NCBI GenBank assembly: GCA_030747505.1
Contig: JASLKQ010000019.1
Location: 1 to 45,448, forward strand
Length of the DNA stretch: 45,448 nucleotides
Origin: Verrucomicrobiota bacterium
GTDB lineage: Bacteria > Verrucomicrobiota > Verrucomicrobiia > Limisphaerales > UBA1100
Direction of reading: 5' to 3'
Shown here: positions 18,107 to 26,582 of the stretch, one piece after another
Layout: each line of letters begins with the position of its first letter
How positions within the stretch are numbered: position 1 is the stretch's first letter
Translations under genes and position numbers: made by a program
Notes under the pieces: generated by a model
Told to the model about the DNA's origin: nothing
The model's database searches: none
What the model saw: the letters and a program-made list of their open reading frames with translations, nothing else

Positions 18107-18771
18107 TCTTTGGCAACAGCCTTTCCTCCCCAGCTTGCATGGAGACCACATTCTCGTTTTTCATCCGCCTTCGCAGGATCAAAGTAATCCCATTCATTGG
18201 GCAAATTATACTCTTTGAGGTAGGCTTCCATCTCCTCATCGCTCCAATGAAAAACAGGGCTCACCTTGAGTGAATTAAAATTATTGTCAGGACTCACGAT
18301 ATCAAGCTCCGCGCGCGCAGGGTTTTGCACCTTGCGCAAGGCAGTGATCCACACGCTGGGGGCGAGCTCCTTCATGCCCCGCTGAAAGGGCTCCAGCTTC
18401 ATAACCGTACTAAATTCCTTGATGGCCTCCTCATTTTCCGGAGTTGGCTCAGGCATGCCTCCATGGGCCGCGTCGTAGTGGGCTGTGGTAAGTCTAGGCA
18501 CAAAGGCCTGGATATTCAGATTGAGTAGCCCCCTCAATTCCTCGGCGTGCCTGTAGGTTGCCTCACGGTTGTAGCCGTGATCCACCCACAAGACGCGAAT
18601 GTTTGGCTCAACTTGAGTGGCGAGGTGCAGGATAACCGCCTCATACGGACGGAAGTTGGTGGAGACAATTGCCTGACCCTCTGCCTGTGCGATCGCCCAC
18701 TCGATGACTTCCGGCGCAGATTTATCGCGTAGTTCCCCGTTTGCCTGCGAAGTTTCCTCAGGCGTCATCAT
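18103..18771 (-). CDS. cysH: Phosphoadenosine phosphosulfate (or APS) reductase
   Basis: Reduces activated sulfate to sulfite using thioredoxin or glutaredoxin; 222 residues. It aligns well with the CysH family: VSTNFRPYEAVILHL near residue 36 (the PP-loop, with Arg in place of the usual Gly), VLWVDHGYNREATYRHAEEL, a mid WITALRKVQ with NPARAELDI, SPVFHWSDEEMEAYL and the catalytic C-terminal KRECGLH. The paired cysteines (CC...CxxC) that bind the 4Fe-4S cluster of APS reductases are absent, so PAPS is the expected substrate. Yet no APS kinase gene is in this operon. ATG 18771 overlaps the cysI stop; ATG 18768 is an alternative. Confidence 0.92.
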   Translation of the reverse strand: MMTPEETSQANGELRDKSAPEVIEWAIAQAEGQAIVSTNFRPYEAVILHLATQVEPNIRVLWVDHGYNREATYRHAEELRGLLNLNIQAFVPRLTTAHYDAAHGGMPEPTPENEEAIKEFSTVMKLEPFQRGMKELAPSVWITALRKVQNPARAELDIVSPDNNFNSLKVSPVFHWSDEEMEAYLKEYNLPNEWDYFDPAKADEKRECGLHASWGGKAVAKE

Positions 18772-20435
18772 GTTGCCTCCTCCAGTTCCGGCCAGAGGAC
18801 GCGGCAGCAGTAATCGCCGAAACGTTCATCCTCCTCACGTTCACTCTTAAAACGTGCAAAGAGTTCACCAATCTTCACGGGAATTTCATCAACCTTGACA
18901 TTTTGATCAAACAAACGCCCCAAACGGGTACCGGCTTCGTTGCCCCCAACATACACCGCATACTTGTTTGGCGAACGACCCACAAAACTCAGTTCAGCTA
19001 TGTACGGTCGCGCACACCCGTTGGGACAGCCGGTCATGCGCAGTATGATACGCTCACCGGTGAGGTCGTTGTCATCGAGGAGATTTTCCACCGTTCCGAG
19101 CAGGTCGGGCAGGTAACGCTCACTCTCGGCCAGCGACAAACCGCAGGTTGGCAACGCCGGACAAGCCATGGAGGCAAGTTCCACTTCGCTTACCCCCTGG
19201 TTGCCGGTTACACCATGCTCGTGGAGGATGGAAACAATGGAGTCCTTTTTACCGGGCGCAATATTGGCAAGCAGGATATTTTGGGTGGCGGTGAGGCGCA
19301 CTTCAGTTTGGTGTTCGGTCACGATCTTTCGAAGGGCAGATTTTAGCCGAACTTTTTCAGTGTCTTTCACTCTTCCGGCGAGGACATGTAAGCCAAGGAA
19401 AAGGTTGCCGTCTGTCTGTTCATGCCATCCAAATAAATCCCCCTGCCTGTCGAACTCAAACGGGCGTGGATTCTCAAGTGTAATGCCTGAGCGCTGGTTC
19501 ACTTGTTCACGGAACCAATTCAAACCCTGCTCAGCAATCACGTACTTGAGACGTGCATGCTTGCGATCGGTGCGATCTCCGAAATCCCGATGCACGGTAA
19601 GCACTGCCTTGGCTACGTCCACCAGATGTTCCGGCGCAAAAAAACCAACCACATCGGCCACCCGTGGATAGGTCTCGGGCCGGTTATGATTCATCCCCAT
19701 GCCCCCTCCGGCGGTGAGATTGTAGCCGGCCAACTCACCGTCCTCTTCAATGGCAACAAAACCCATGCAATTAGTAAACACATCGGTGTCATTCAAGGGG
19801 GGAATGGCAAATGCCGATTTAAGTTTCCTTGGCAGATACGTTTTCCCGTACAATGGATCCTCAAAATCAGAATCATCGACCTTGATTTTCACACCCTCCA
19901 CCCAAATCTGGTGATAGGCCCTGGTGCTGGGCAAAAGTGCCTTAGTTACCCTGCGGCAATCCTCCAGCACACGAGTAGACAGGGCATTGCCAGCGGGCGT
20001 CGGTGGCGCCATTACGTTACGATTCACATCCCCACACGCAGCCAGTGTTGTTGCCAGAGCATCGTTGATTCCCTTCATCAAGGGTCCCAAGCCAGATTTC
20101 ACAACCCCATGAAACTGGAGGCTTTGGCGTGAGGTAATGCGCAGGGTCTGATTCCCGTATTCCTCTGAAAGCCGGTCGTAGGTGAGATATAATTCAGGAG
20201 ACATGATTCCACCCGGATTTACTCCGCGAACCATAAACATGAATTTCTTACCCTGTTTACGCACATCACGGTCATCCTGCTGATAAATCCCGTGAAACTT
20301 GATAAACTGCTGGTCATCGCCCGAAAAAGCCTCGGTCTGCTCATCATCCAACGTCGCCGCAATATCCCCTGCCAAAGAGGGGTTTGCTTCCTTAATCACC
20401 TCATTATTGGTCAATTCATTGGTTTTTTTTGACAT
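18768..20435 (-). CDS. cysI: Sulfite reductase hemoprotein (NirA/CysI family)
   Basis: Six-electron reduction of sulfite to sulfide with siroheme and a 4Fe-4S cluster; 555 residues. Two ferredoxin-like halves are seen; DDRDVRKQGKKFMFMVRG and LRITSRQSLQFHGV are substrate/siroheme segments, and the cluster cysteines are Cys425, Cys431, Cys470 and Cys474 (CPALPTC ... GCPNGC). The family includes NADPH- and ferredoxin-dependent forms; no cysJ flavoprotein is nearby, so the electron donor is open. It is the first gene of the cys operon, with its stop overlapping the cysH start. An 18-base palindrome lies 23-40 bases upstream of the ATG. Confidence 0.95.
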   Translation of the reverse strand: MSKKTNELTNNEVIKEANPSLAGDIAATLDDEQTEAFSGDDQQFIKFHGIYQQDDRDVRKQGKKFMFMVRGVNPGGIMSPELYLTYDRLSEEYGNQTLRITSRQSLQFHGVVKSGLGPLMKGINDALATTLAACGDVNRNVMAPPTPAGNALSTRVLEDCRRVTKALLPSTRAYHQIWVEGVKIKVDDSDFEDPLYGKTYLPRKLKSAFAIPPLNDTDVFTNCMGFVAIEEDGELAGYNLTAGGGMGMNHNRPETYPRVADVVGFFAPEHLVDVAKAVLTVHRDFGDRTDRKHARLKYVIAEQGLNWFREQVNQRSGITLENPRPFEFDRQGDLFGWHEQTDGNLFLGLHVLAGRVKDTEKVRLKSALRKIVTEHQTEVRLTATQNILLANIAPGKKDSIVSILHEHGVTGNQGVSEVELASMACPALPTCGLSLAESERYLPDLLGTVENLLDDNDLTGERIILRMTGCPNGCARPYIAELSFVGRSPNKYAVYVGGNEAGTRLGRLFDQNVKVDEIPVKIGELFARFKSEREEDERFGDYCCRVLWPELEEAT

Positions 20436-20457
20436 AAATAAATGTTTAGTAAGTTGA

Positions 20458-20475
20458 TTAAGATTATAATCTTAA
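20458..20475 (-). promoter_or_regulatory. 18-base perfect palindrome overlapping a putative cysI promoter
   Basis: TTAAGATTATAATCTTAA is identical to its own reverse complement. Read toward cysI it contains TATAAT, and TTCACA sits 16 bases upstream of that hexamer, giving a plausible -35/-10 pair. A dimeric repressor bound here would cover the -10 box of the cys operon. This is inferred from position and symmetry; the binding protein is unknown. Confidence 0.6.
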
Positions 20476-20559
20476 AGTTCTTATTGTGAACGGTCAAGGC
20501 GTTATTAACAATATAATCACTGAAACAACAGGAAAATTAGATCGTTAATATCAGTGGTT

Positions 20560-21894
20560 CTAGCGAATGGAATCATTCCCACGTTGAGTCATAAAAAAGT
20601 AGGCAGTACCCAAAATCAATATCCCTGCGAAAATTCCCGCGATCAGCGGATTATACCAACTCATTGCCACAAGGCTGACTGCCGCGATGAGCAGGGCCAG
20701 AGACGGGAACACCGGATAGCATACCGCACGAAAAGGTCGTTCCATATCAGGTTCCTTTTTTCGAAGGACAAAAAGTGACCACATGGAAATAACATATAAC
20801 GTAACCGCACCGAAAGCAGCCAAAGTAATAATTTCACCCGTACGACCTGAGAGAATCGCCACAATACCAATTGTCATGTTGGCCAGCAATGCAATGGCGG
20901 GCGTTTGGGTGGTAGGATTGATTTGACCAAGCGATCTTGGCAGGAAACCTGACCGACCCATCTCCATCGTCGCCCGTCCCGCTGCAAGAATAATACCGTG
21001 GAAACTGGCAATTAAGCCTAGTAGCCCTACGCCCAATAGCAGCGTATAAAGAAAATGCTCCTTACCCACCACCTTGGCCAGAGCCAATGGCAGTGGAGCA
21101 TCACTTGGTTCAGCTCCGGGTTTTTCATAGACAATCGCTTCCCAGCCAGCCACACCGGTAGAGGTAAAAAACACCGCTAAGGCCAATACCACCAACGTAA
21201 GGATGGCGGATCCAAAACCACGAGCCACTGTACGTTGAGGATCACGTGCCTCCTCTGCCACATTGGCCACTCCTTCAATGGCCAGATAGAACCAGATGGC
21301 AAAGGGAAGGCAGGCAAACACTCCGCCCCAACCATTGGGTAATGGATTATGATTAAAATTGGCCAACTCAAAGGAGGGTGCAGCGACGCCAATGAAAATG
21401 AGTAGCTCGGCTACTGCCAGCACCGTGACCACCAGCTCAAACATTGCTGCCTGTTTAACTCCCCAGATATTTAACCCCGTAAAAATTAAGAACGCACCAA
21501 TCCCCACCACCCTCGGATCCACTTCCAGACGCATCCCAACATAAGCCCCTATTGCCATGGCGATGGCGGGCGGTGCAAAAACAAATTCCACCACCTGCAC
21601 CAAGCCTGCCTGAAATCCCCAGAACGAACCCAGAGCGCGTTGGGCATAAACAAACACACCCCCCGCCTTGGGCATTGCGCATGCCAGTTCCGCGTAACTG
21701 AGGGTAAAAGCCACATACATCACCGTAATGATGATTGTGGCAACCAACATCCCCCATGTACCTCCCAGAGGTAACCCCAGATTCCACCCAAAATACTCGC
21801 CACTAATCACGTACCCCACACCAAGGCCCCATAACATCACCGGACCAAGTGTCCGACGAAGTTTTCCGGGCTCAGTTTGGGGAGAATCTGTCAT
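20560..21894 (-). CDS. Ethanolamine-type permease (APC superfamily)
   Basis: Inner-membrane transporter of 444 residues from ATG 21894 (the frame continues to 21936 but would run past the ALDH start). About 12 hydrophobic segments are visible. The N-terminal VGYVISGEYFGWNLGLPLGG and the FTLSYAELACAMPKAGGVFVYAQRALG block are typical of the ethanolamine permease branch of the amino acid-polyamine-organocation superfamily. It is divergent from an ALDH / GS-like / Fe-ADH / amidotransferase operon, and this context supports an amino alcohol or amine as substrate. Other amines cannot be excluded from sequence. Confidence 0.85.
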   Translation of the reverse strand: MTDSPQTEPGKLRRTLGPVMLWGLGVGYVISGEYFGWNLGLPLGGTWGMLVATIIITVMYVAFTLSYAELACAMPKAGGVFVYAQRALGSFWGFQAGLVQVVEFVFAPPAIAMAIGAYVGMRLEVDPRVVGIGAFLIFTGLNIWGVKQAAMFELVVTVLAVAELLIFIGVAAPSFELANFNHNPLPNGWGGVFACLPFAIWFYLAIEGVANVAEEARDPQRTVARGFGSAILTLVVLALAVFFTSTGVAGWEAIVYEKPGAEPSDAPLPLALAKVVGKEHFLYTLLLGVGLLGLIASFHGIILAAGRATMEMGRSGFLPRSLGQINPTTQTPAIALLANMTIGIVAILSGRTGEIITLAAFGAVTLYVISMWSLFVLRKKEPDMERPFRAVCYPVFPSLALLIAAVSLVAMSWYNPLIAGIFAGILILGTAYFFMTQRGNDSIR

Positions 21895-21951
21895 TTCAAG
21901 GGCAAAAGATGTAGCGGGTGAGGGTTGATTTTGCAATCATCCACCCCGTCA
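21895..21951. promoter_or_regulatory. Divergent control region of the amino-alcohol cluster
   Basis: 57 bases separate the permease and ALDH starts. A dyad TGATT-TTGC-AATCA (21926-21939) lies close to the ALDH start and is the only clear symmetry. No local regulator gene is present. A shared operator is possible but unproven. Confidence 0.35.
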
Positions 21952-23322
21952 ATGCCAGCCCTGCAAACAGTCAATCCGTTTACCGGCAAAACCATTGAAG
22001 AATGGCAACCGATGGATTTTTCATTGCTTAGATCGGCTACATCAAAGGCCCGCGCGGCCTTTACCAAGTGGGAACAAGTCACAGTATCAGAACGTGTTGA
22101 GCGGATACGTTCGGCCCTCAACTACTTTGAGCAAAACCGTGAAGCGATCGCAGCCGATATCACCGCCCAAATGGGTCGACCGCTCGCCCAAAGCCGGGGT
22201 GAAATTGACGGGTTATTGGAGCGGTTCAATTACCTGTGCGATATCGCTCCAGAGACGCTGCAACCAGATGCCATCGCCCGAAAAGAAAACTTTCACCGGG
22301 AAATCATGCACGAACCCCATGGGGTCGTGCTCATCATTGCGGCCTGGAATTATCCGCTCCTCATCGCTGCCAGTGGCGTGGCTGGGGCGCTCCTCGCAGG
22401 AAACACAGTTTTACTCAAACATTCCACCCGCACACTTTCTATTGGTGAACATTTTGAAAAGGCCTTTGGAGACGATGATCTTCTCCAACATGTGGTGATG
22501 GATCACGACTCAACCGCAGAACTTATTGAGCAGGGAGATATCAACCACGTGGTATTTACCGGCTCAGTCGCTGGAGGAGAAAAAATTTATGGCAGTACTG
22601 CTAAACGCCATTTTGATTGTAATCTGGAATTGGGAGGTAAAGACGGGGCCTATGTGGCACCCGATGCAGACATCGCGCAATCCGCGGCAATGCTTGTCGA
22701 TGGAGCAATGTATAACTCCGGACAATGCTGCTGTGGTATTGAACGCGTTTACGTTCACGAAAAAGTGCATGACGAATTCCTTGCAGCATGCAAACCACTG
22801 ATTGAAGCCTACGCACTTGGCGATCCTCTGGATCCAAACACCACACAAGGGCCATTGGCCGTTGCCTCCTCAGCAAAATTAATGGAAGCACAAATAAGTG
22901 AGGCAATCGCTGCAGAGGGTGAGATAATCGCCGGCGGGAAAACGCGCCAAATTAGCCAAGGCACTTTTTTTGAGCCAACACTCTTAACGGTGATCCGAAA
23001 TGATCTTTCCATTATGCAGGAGGAGAATTTCGGGCCGATCCTGCCTGTCATGAAGGTGACCGATGATGCCGAGGCCATCAGGCACATCAACGACTCGCCT
23101 TATGGACTCACCGCCGTCATCTGCACCAGCGATCAATCCAGGGCTGAATCGTTTGCCAATCGGGTGGAAGCAGGAACCATTTTCATGAATCGTTGTGATT
23201 ACCTCGATCCCGCCTTACCATGGTCCGGAGTAAAGGCCAGCGGCAAGGGTTCCTCGCTTTCACGCTACGGTTTACTCGTCATGACCCGACCCAAGGCGAT
23301 ACATTTTCGAACCCAATTCTAA
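21952..23322 (+). CDS. NAD(P)-dependent aldehyde dehydrogenase
   Basis: 456 residues from ATG 21952 (MPALQTVNPFTGKTIEEW, a normal ALDH opening); TTG 21925 would add nine residues but has poor spacing to any ribosome site. Catalytic residues are intact: Glu226 in LELGGKD and the nucleophile Cys260 in SGQCCCGIERVYV, with IIAAWNYPLLIAASGVAGAL and VVFTGSVAGGEKIY as coenzyme-binding parts. First gene of a four-gene operon with the GS-like ligase (1-base gap), Fe-ADH and amidotransferase. In that context it would oxidise a gamma-glutamyl-amino aldehyde to the acid, as PuuC does in putrescine breakdown; the exact substrate is inferred. Confidence 0.92.
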   Translation: MPALQTVNPFTGKTIEEWQPMDFSLLRSATSKARAAFTKWEQVTVSERVERIRSALNYFEQNREAIAADITAQMGRPLAQSRGEIDGLLERFNYLCDIAPETLQPDAIARKENFHREIMHEPHGVVLIIAAWNYPLLIAASGVAGALLAGNTVLLKHSTRTLSIGEHFEKAFGDDDLLQHVVMDHDSTAELIEQGDINHVVFTGSVAGGEKIYGSTAKRHFDCNLELGGKDGAYVAPDADIAQSAAMLVDGAMYNSGQCCCGIERVYVHEKVHDEFLAACKPLIEAYALGDPLDPNTTQGPLAVASSAKLMEAQISEAIAAEGEIIAGGKTRQISQGTFFEPTLLTVIRNDLSIMQEENFGPILPVMKVTDDAEAIRHINDSPYGLTAVICTSDQSRAESFANRVEAGTIFMNRCDYLDPALPWSGVKASGKGSSLSRYGLLVMTRPKAIHFRTQF

Positions 23323-23323
23323 C

Positions 23324-24703
23324 ATGAGCACCAACAATATTTCTGCCGACCAACTCATTGCCAAGTACCGCGATCAAAACATTCGCCGCGTGAAACTCGC
23401 CTTTGCCGATCTGGACGGCGTACACCGCGGCAAGTACATCTCGCTGGATAAATTTGCCTCCATCGCCGGCGGCACGTCAGGATTTTGCGACTGCGTACTG
23501 GGTTGGGATGTCAATGATCAGCTCTATGATAACGCCGCTTTTACCGGGTGGCACACCGCTTTTCCTGATGCCAAGTACCGTGTTGATCTAACCACCGAGC
23601 GAAGCCTGCCTGATGAGGACAACTGCCCGCTCTTTATCGTGGATTTTGTGGGGGAAGAAAATGGACTGCACCCGGTTTGCCCGCGCAATCAACTGCGCGG
23701 CATACTCCAAAAGGCCGAAGCAATGGGCTATTCAGCACGTATGGCCTTCGAATATGAATTTTTCATTTTTGATGAAACGCCCCATACGTTGCGCGAAAAG
23801 AACTACCAAAACCTGACGCCATTGAGCCCTGGAAATTTTGGCTACTCTGTACTTCGCAACTCAAGCCTTTCTGATCTTTTCCATGAGTTCATGGATTACT
23901 GCGAGGCGATGGACTTTCCCTTGGAAGGGCTTCACTGCGAAACAGGGCCAGGAGTGTGGGAAGCTGCCATTACTGTGGATGACGCCTTGCAGGCAGCTGA
24001 CAAAGCGGCCCTCTTTAAAACCTTCTCCAAGGCATTCTTCAATAAACGCGGTTTGGTCGCCACTTTCATGGCAAAATGGTCAATGGATTATCCGGGGCAA
24101 AGCGGTCACATCCACCAATCCCTGTTAAATAAAAACGGGGAAGGACTCTTTCACGATGCAAATGCCCCGCACAACATGAGCCCATTAATGGAACAGTACG
24201 TGGCCGGCCAACAAAAATATCTGAAACCATTTCTCAGTTTGTGTGCCCCAACGATTAATAGCTACACGCGACTGGTAAAAGGCGCCTGGGCACCTACCGC
24301 CGCAGCTTGGGGTGTGGATAACCGCACCACGGCACTTCGCGTCATCACCGGCTCGGAGAAATCGCAGCGAGTGGAATTTCGTATTGGACCGGCTGATGCC
24401 AACCCGTACCTGATAGCCGCTGCGAGCCTGGGAGCCGGATTACTGGGAATTGAGGAACAACTCGATCCGGGCGAACCTTTGAGCGGCAATGCCTACGAAC
24501 AGGAATCCGGATTGCCACCCGAACGACAACTGGCCACCAACCTGCGTGATGCCACCCGCGACCTTGACGAATCGCCTGAAGCAAGAACCTTGTTTGGTGA
24601 AGAGTTTATTAACCACTACATCGCTTCACGGGATTGGGAGGTGCGTGAGCACGAACGCCATGTCACTGACTGGCAAATGCAGCGCTATTTCGAGATCATA
24701 TAA
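23324..24703 (+). CDS. Glutamine synthetase-like gamma-glutamyl-amine ligase
   Basis: 459 residues, a full-length glutamine synthetase fold. N-terminal beta-grasp: RVKLAFADLDGVHRGKYIS; catalytic part: MAFEYEFFIFDE, CETGPGVWEAAI, SGHIHQSL, INSYTRLVKGAWAPTAAAWG with DNRT, and VEFRIGPADANPYLIAAASL. These hold the metal- and ATP-binding Glu, His and Arg positions of the GS superfamily. It lacks the adenylylation-loop pattern of housekeeping GlnA and sits between ALDH and alcohol dehydrogenase genes, which fits PuuA, IpuC or GlnA4-like enzymes joining glutamate to an amine. Ethanolamine is the best guess given the permease. ATG follows the ALDH stop by 1 base. Confidence 0.88.
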   Translation: MSTNNISADQLIAKYRDQNIRRVKLAFADLDGVHRGKYISLDKFASIAGGTSGFCDCVLGWDVNDQLYDNAAFTGWHTAFPDAKYRVDLTTERSLPDEDNCPLFIVDFVGEENGLHPVCPRNQLRGILQKAEAMGYSARMAFEYEFFIFDETPHTLREKNYQNLTPLSPGNFGYSVLRNSSLSDLFHEFMDYCEAMDFPLEGLHCETGPGVWEAAITVDDALQAADKAALFKTFSKAFFNKRGLVATFMAKWSMDYPGQSGHIHQSLLNKNGEGLFHDANAPHNMSPLMEQYVAGQQKYLKPFLSLCAPTINSYTRLVKGAWAPTAAAWGVDNRTTALRVITGSEKSQRVEFRIGPADANPYLIAAASLGAGLLGIEEQLDPGEPLSGNAYEQESGLPPERQLATNLRDATRDLDESPEARTLFGEEFINHYIASRDWEVREHERHVTDWQMQRYFEII

Positions 24704-24710
24704 AGTTGTA

Positions 24711-25853
24711 ATGAACCAATTCAGTTTCCCGACAACCATTCTCCACGGCCAAGGGGCATTAACCGAACTGGCCAAGCGCATTCAGGAAAAAAACCTGATG
24801 CTCGTCACTGACCCAGGCCTGGTAAAGGCAGGCGTGGTTGAGCAGGCCCTTGAGATGCTGTCGAAGAGTAAATCCAAGTTTAAAGTGTATGATGAGGTTC
24901 ACCCCAATCCCGTTGAAGAAGATGTGGAAAAGGGCTCTGAATTTTATCAGAACAACACGTGTGATGGGATACTGGCACTGGGCGGGGGTAGTGCAATGGA
25001 TGTGGCAAAGGCCATCCGTTTTTTTGTCAATCACCCGGCACCTCTGGCCCAGTATTCAGTTCTTAAAAACGGGGCAGCTAAAATCACCGGCACTCTCCCT
25101 GTAATGTATGCGGTGCCGACCACGGCGGGAACCGGAAGTGAAGTAGGAAGAGGCGCCGTCATCACCCTTCGCGATACCGGCCGCAAAACCCTGTTTGTGG
25201 CACCTCCCCTCATGCCCACCATTGCTGTCCTTGAGCCCTCGCTCACCGCCAAATTACCTCCGCATCTCACGGCAGCCACAGGAATTGATGCCTTCACTCA
25301 CTGCCTCGAATCCTATTTCGCCCCCATCTACCATCCAATGGCTGATGGAGTTGCGCTGGAAGGTATCCGACTCTGCCTGAATCATCTCAATGACGCAGTT
25401 AACGATGGCAGCAACCTTGAGGCCCGTGCGCAGATGCAAATGGCAGCGAGCATGGGAGCGGTCGCCTTCCAAAAGGATCTGGGGATGGTTCACTCACTGG
25501 CCCACCCGCTCTCCGCCCGCCACGATATGCATCATGGTCTGGCCAATGCGCTGATGCTGCCTGATTCGATGGCCTTTCTCGAGGCAGCCGACTTGAATGA
25601 AGGGCAGCAGCACCGCATCGATACTATCCGCACACTTTTCAGGGAGGCAAACCGGTCCGGTGAATCGCTGGCCAATGAAACCCGCATCTGGTTTCAGGAA
25701 CTGGGGATACAATTTGGCCTCCAGCATCACAATATCCCAGCTGAGGATCTGGATAATCTGGCTAAGGATGCTTTTGATGATCCATGCCATGCAACCAACC
25801 TCGTTGCCCTAACGCGTGATGATCTGGCGGAAGTCTATCAGCGAGCCCTGTGA
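24711..25853 (+). CDS. Iron-containing alcohol dehydrogenase
   Basis: 380 residues from ATG 24711 (MNQFSFPTTILHGQGALTEL), the usual length for family III metal-dependent alcohol dehydrogenases; the frame open from 24489 only overlaps the upstream gene. The nucleotide loop GGGSAMDVAKAI, the TTAGTGSEVGRGAVIT block, DAFTHCLESYFAP and the His-rich metal site HSLAHPLSARHDMHHGLANALMLP are all present. It would oxidise the hydroxyl of a gamma-glutamyl-amino alcohol to the aldehyde used by the neighbouring ALDH; this substrate is inferred from context. The stop overlaps the next start (GTGA). Confidence 0.92.
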   Translation: MNQFSFPTTILHGQGALTELAKRIQEKNLMLVTDPGLVKAGVVEQALEMLSKSKSKFKVYDEVHPNPVEEDVEKGSEFYQNNTCDGILALGGGSAMDVAKAIRFFVNHPAPLAQYSVLKNGAAKITGTLPVMYAVPTTAGTGSEVGRGAVITLRDTGRKTLFVAPPLMPTIAVLEPSLTAKLPPHLTAATGIDAFTHCLESYFAPIYHPMADGVALEGIRLCLNHLNDAVNDGSNLEARAQMQMAASMGAVAFQKDLGMVHSLAHPLSARHDMHHGLANALMLPDSMAFLEAADLNEGQQHRIDTIRTLFREANRSGESLANETRIWFQELGIQFGLQHHNIPAEDLDNLAKDAFDDPCHATNLVALTRDDLAEVYQRAL

Positions 25854-26551
25854 AAATCGGCCTGCTTGCATGTGACTTCGTAAATCCGGAATTCCTGGAA
25901 ATCAGTGGGACTATCCCAAAGATGTTTGTTGATCTTATCTGCCAAACCAAAATTGATTCTAATTGGCAGGTGTATCAGGTTTGGGAGGGAGAGATCCCTT
26001 CATCAACTGAAGAATGTGAAGCATGGTTCATCAGTGGATCACGAACCTCAGTCTATGAGGAGAAACGTTGGATTAAACACTTTGAAAAATTTGTTGCGGA
26101 CCTTCATGTGGACAAAAGGAAAACGATTGGTATTTGCTTCGGGCACCAGATGATAGCTCAAGCTCTTGGCGGTGAGGTTCGACATTCAGATCGCGGATGG
26201 GGTATTGGAGTAAAAGAAATCGATATTATCAGAGAAGAACCATGGATGAATCCGCCGCTCGACAAGATGAGGATGCTTTTTACCCATCAGGATCAGGTAG
26301 AGAAACTTCCTCCGGAAGCCCGGCTTCTGGGTTCAGCCGATCATTGCCCGCATGCCATGTTTGCCATGGATAACCATATGCTTGCCTTGCAATCCCATCC
26401 TGAATATTCAAGGGCATACTTGCGCGCCCTGATTCAATCGCGTGAGGCTATTATTGATCAACCTACTTTTCAGTCAGGACTCGAAAGTCTCGAAATAGAG
26501 CCTCACCGAATAGAACCTGCAGCCTGGTTGCGGAATTTTCTTACGAGTTGA
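25850..26551 (+). CDS. Class I glutamine amidotransferase-like hydrolase
   Basis: 233 residues starting at GTG 25850, which overlaps the alcohol dehydrogenase stop by 4 bases. The class I triad is complete: Cys96 in IGICFGHQMIAQALGG, His183 and Glu185 in LQSHPEYSRAYL. It resembles stand-alone GMP-synthase-type amidotransferase domains rather than PuuD (peptidase C26), though both cut gamma-glutamyl amide bonds. As the last gene of the operon it is well placed to hydrolyse a gamma-glutamyl product and release glutamate, with glycine as the other product if ethanolamine is the substrate. That role is inferred. Confidence 0.88.
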   Translation: MKIGLLACDFVNPEFLEISGTIPKMFVDLICQTKIDSNWQVYQVWEGEIPSSTEECEAWFISGSRTSVYEEKRWIKHFEKFVADLHVDKRKTIGICFGHQMIAQALGGEVRHSDRGWGIGVKEIDIIREEPWMNPPLDKMRMLFTHQDQVEKLPPEARLLGSADHCPHAMFAMDNHMLALQSHPEYSRAYLRALIQSREAIIDQPTFQSGLESLEIEPHRIEPAAWLRNFLTS

Positions 26552-26582
26552 ATAATCAGACAGCCCGAGTAAACTTTCCTCC

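Noticed and set aside
18741..20132. Long plus-strand frames opposite cysI
   Set aside because: Antisense shadows of a gene with full sulfite reductase motifs.
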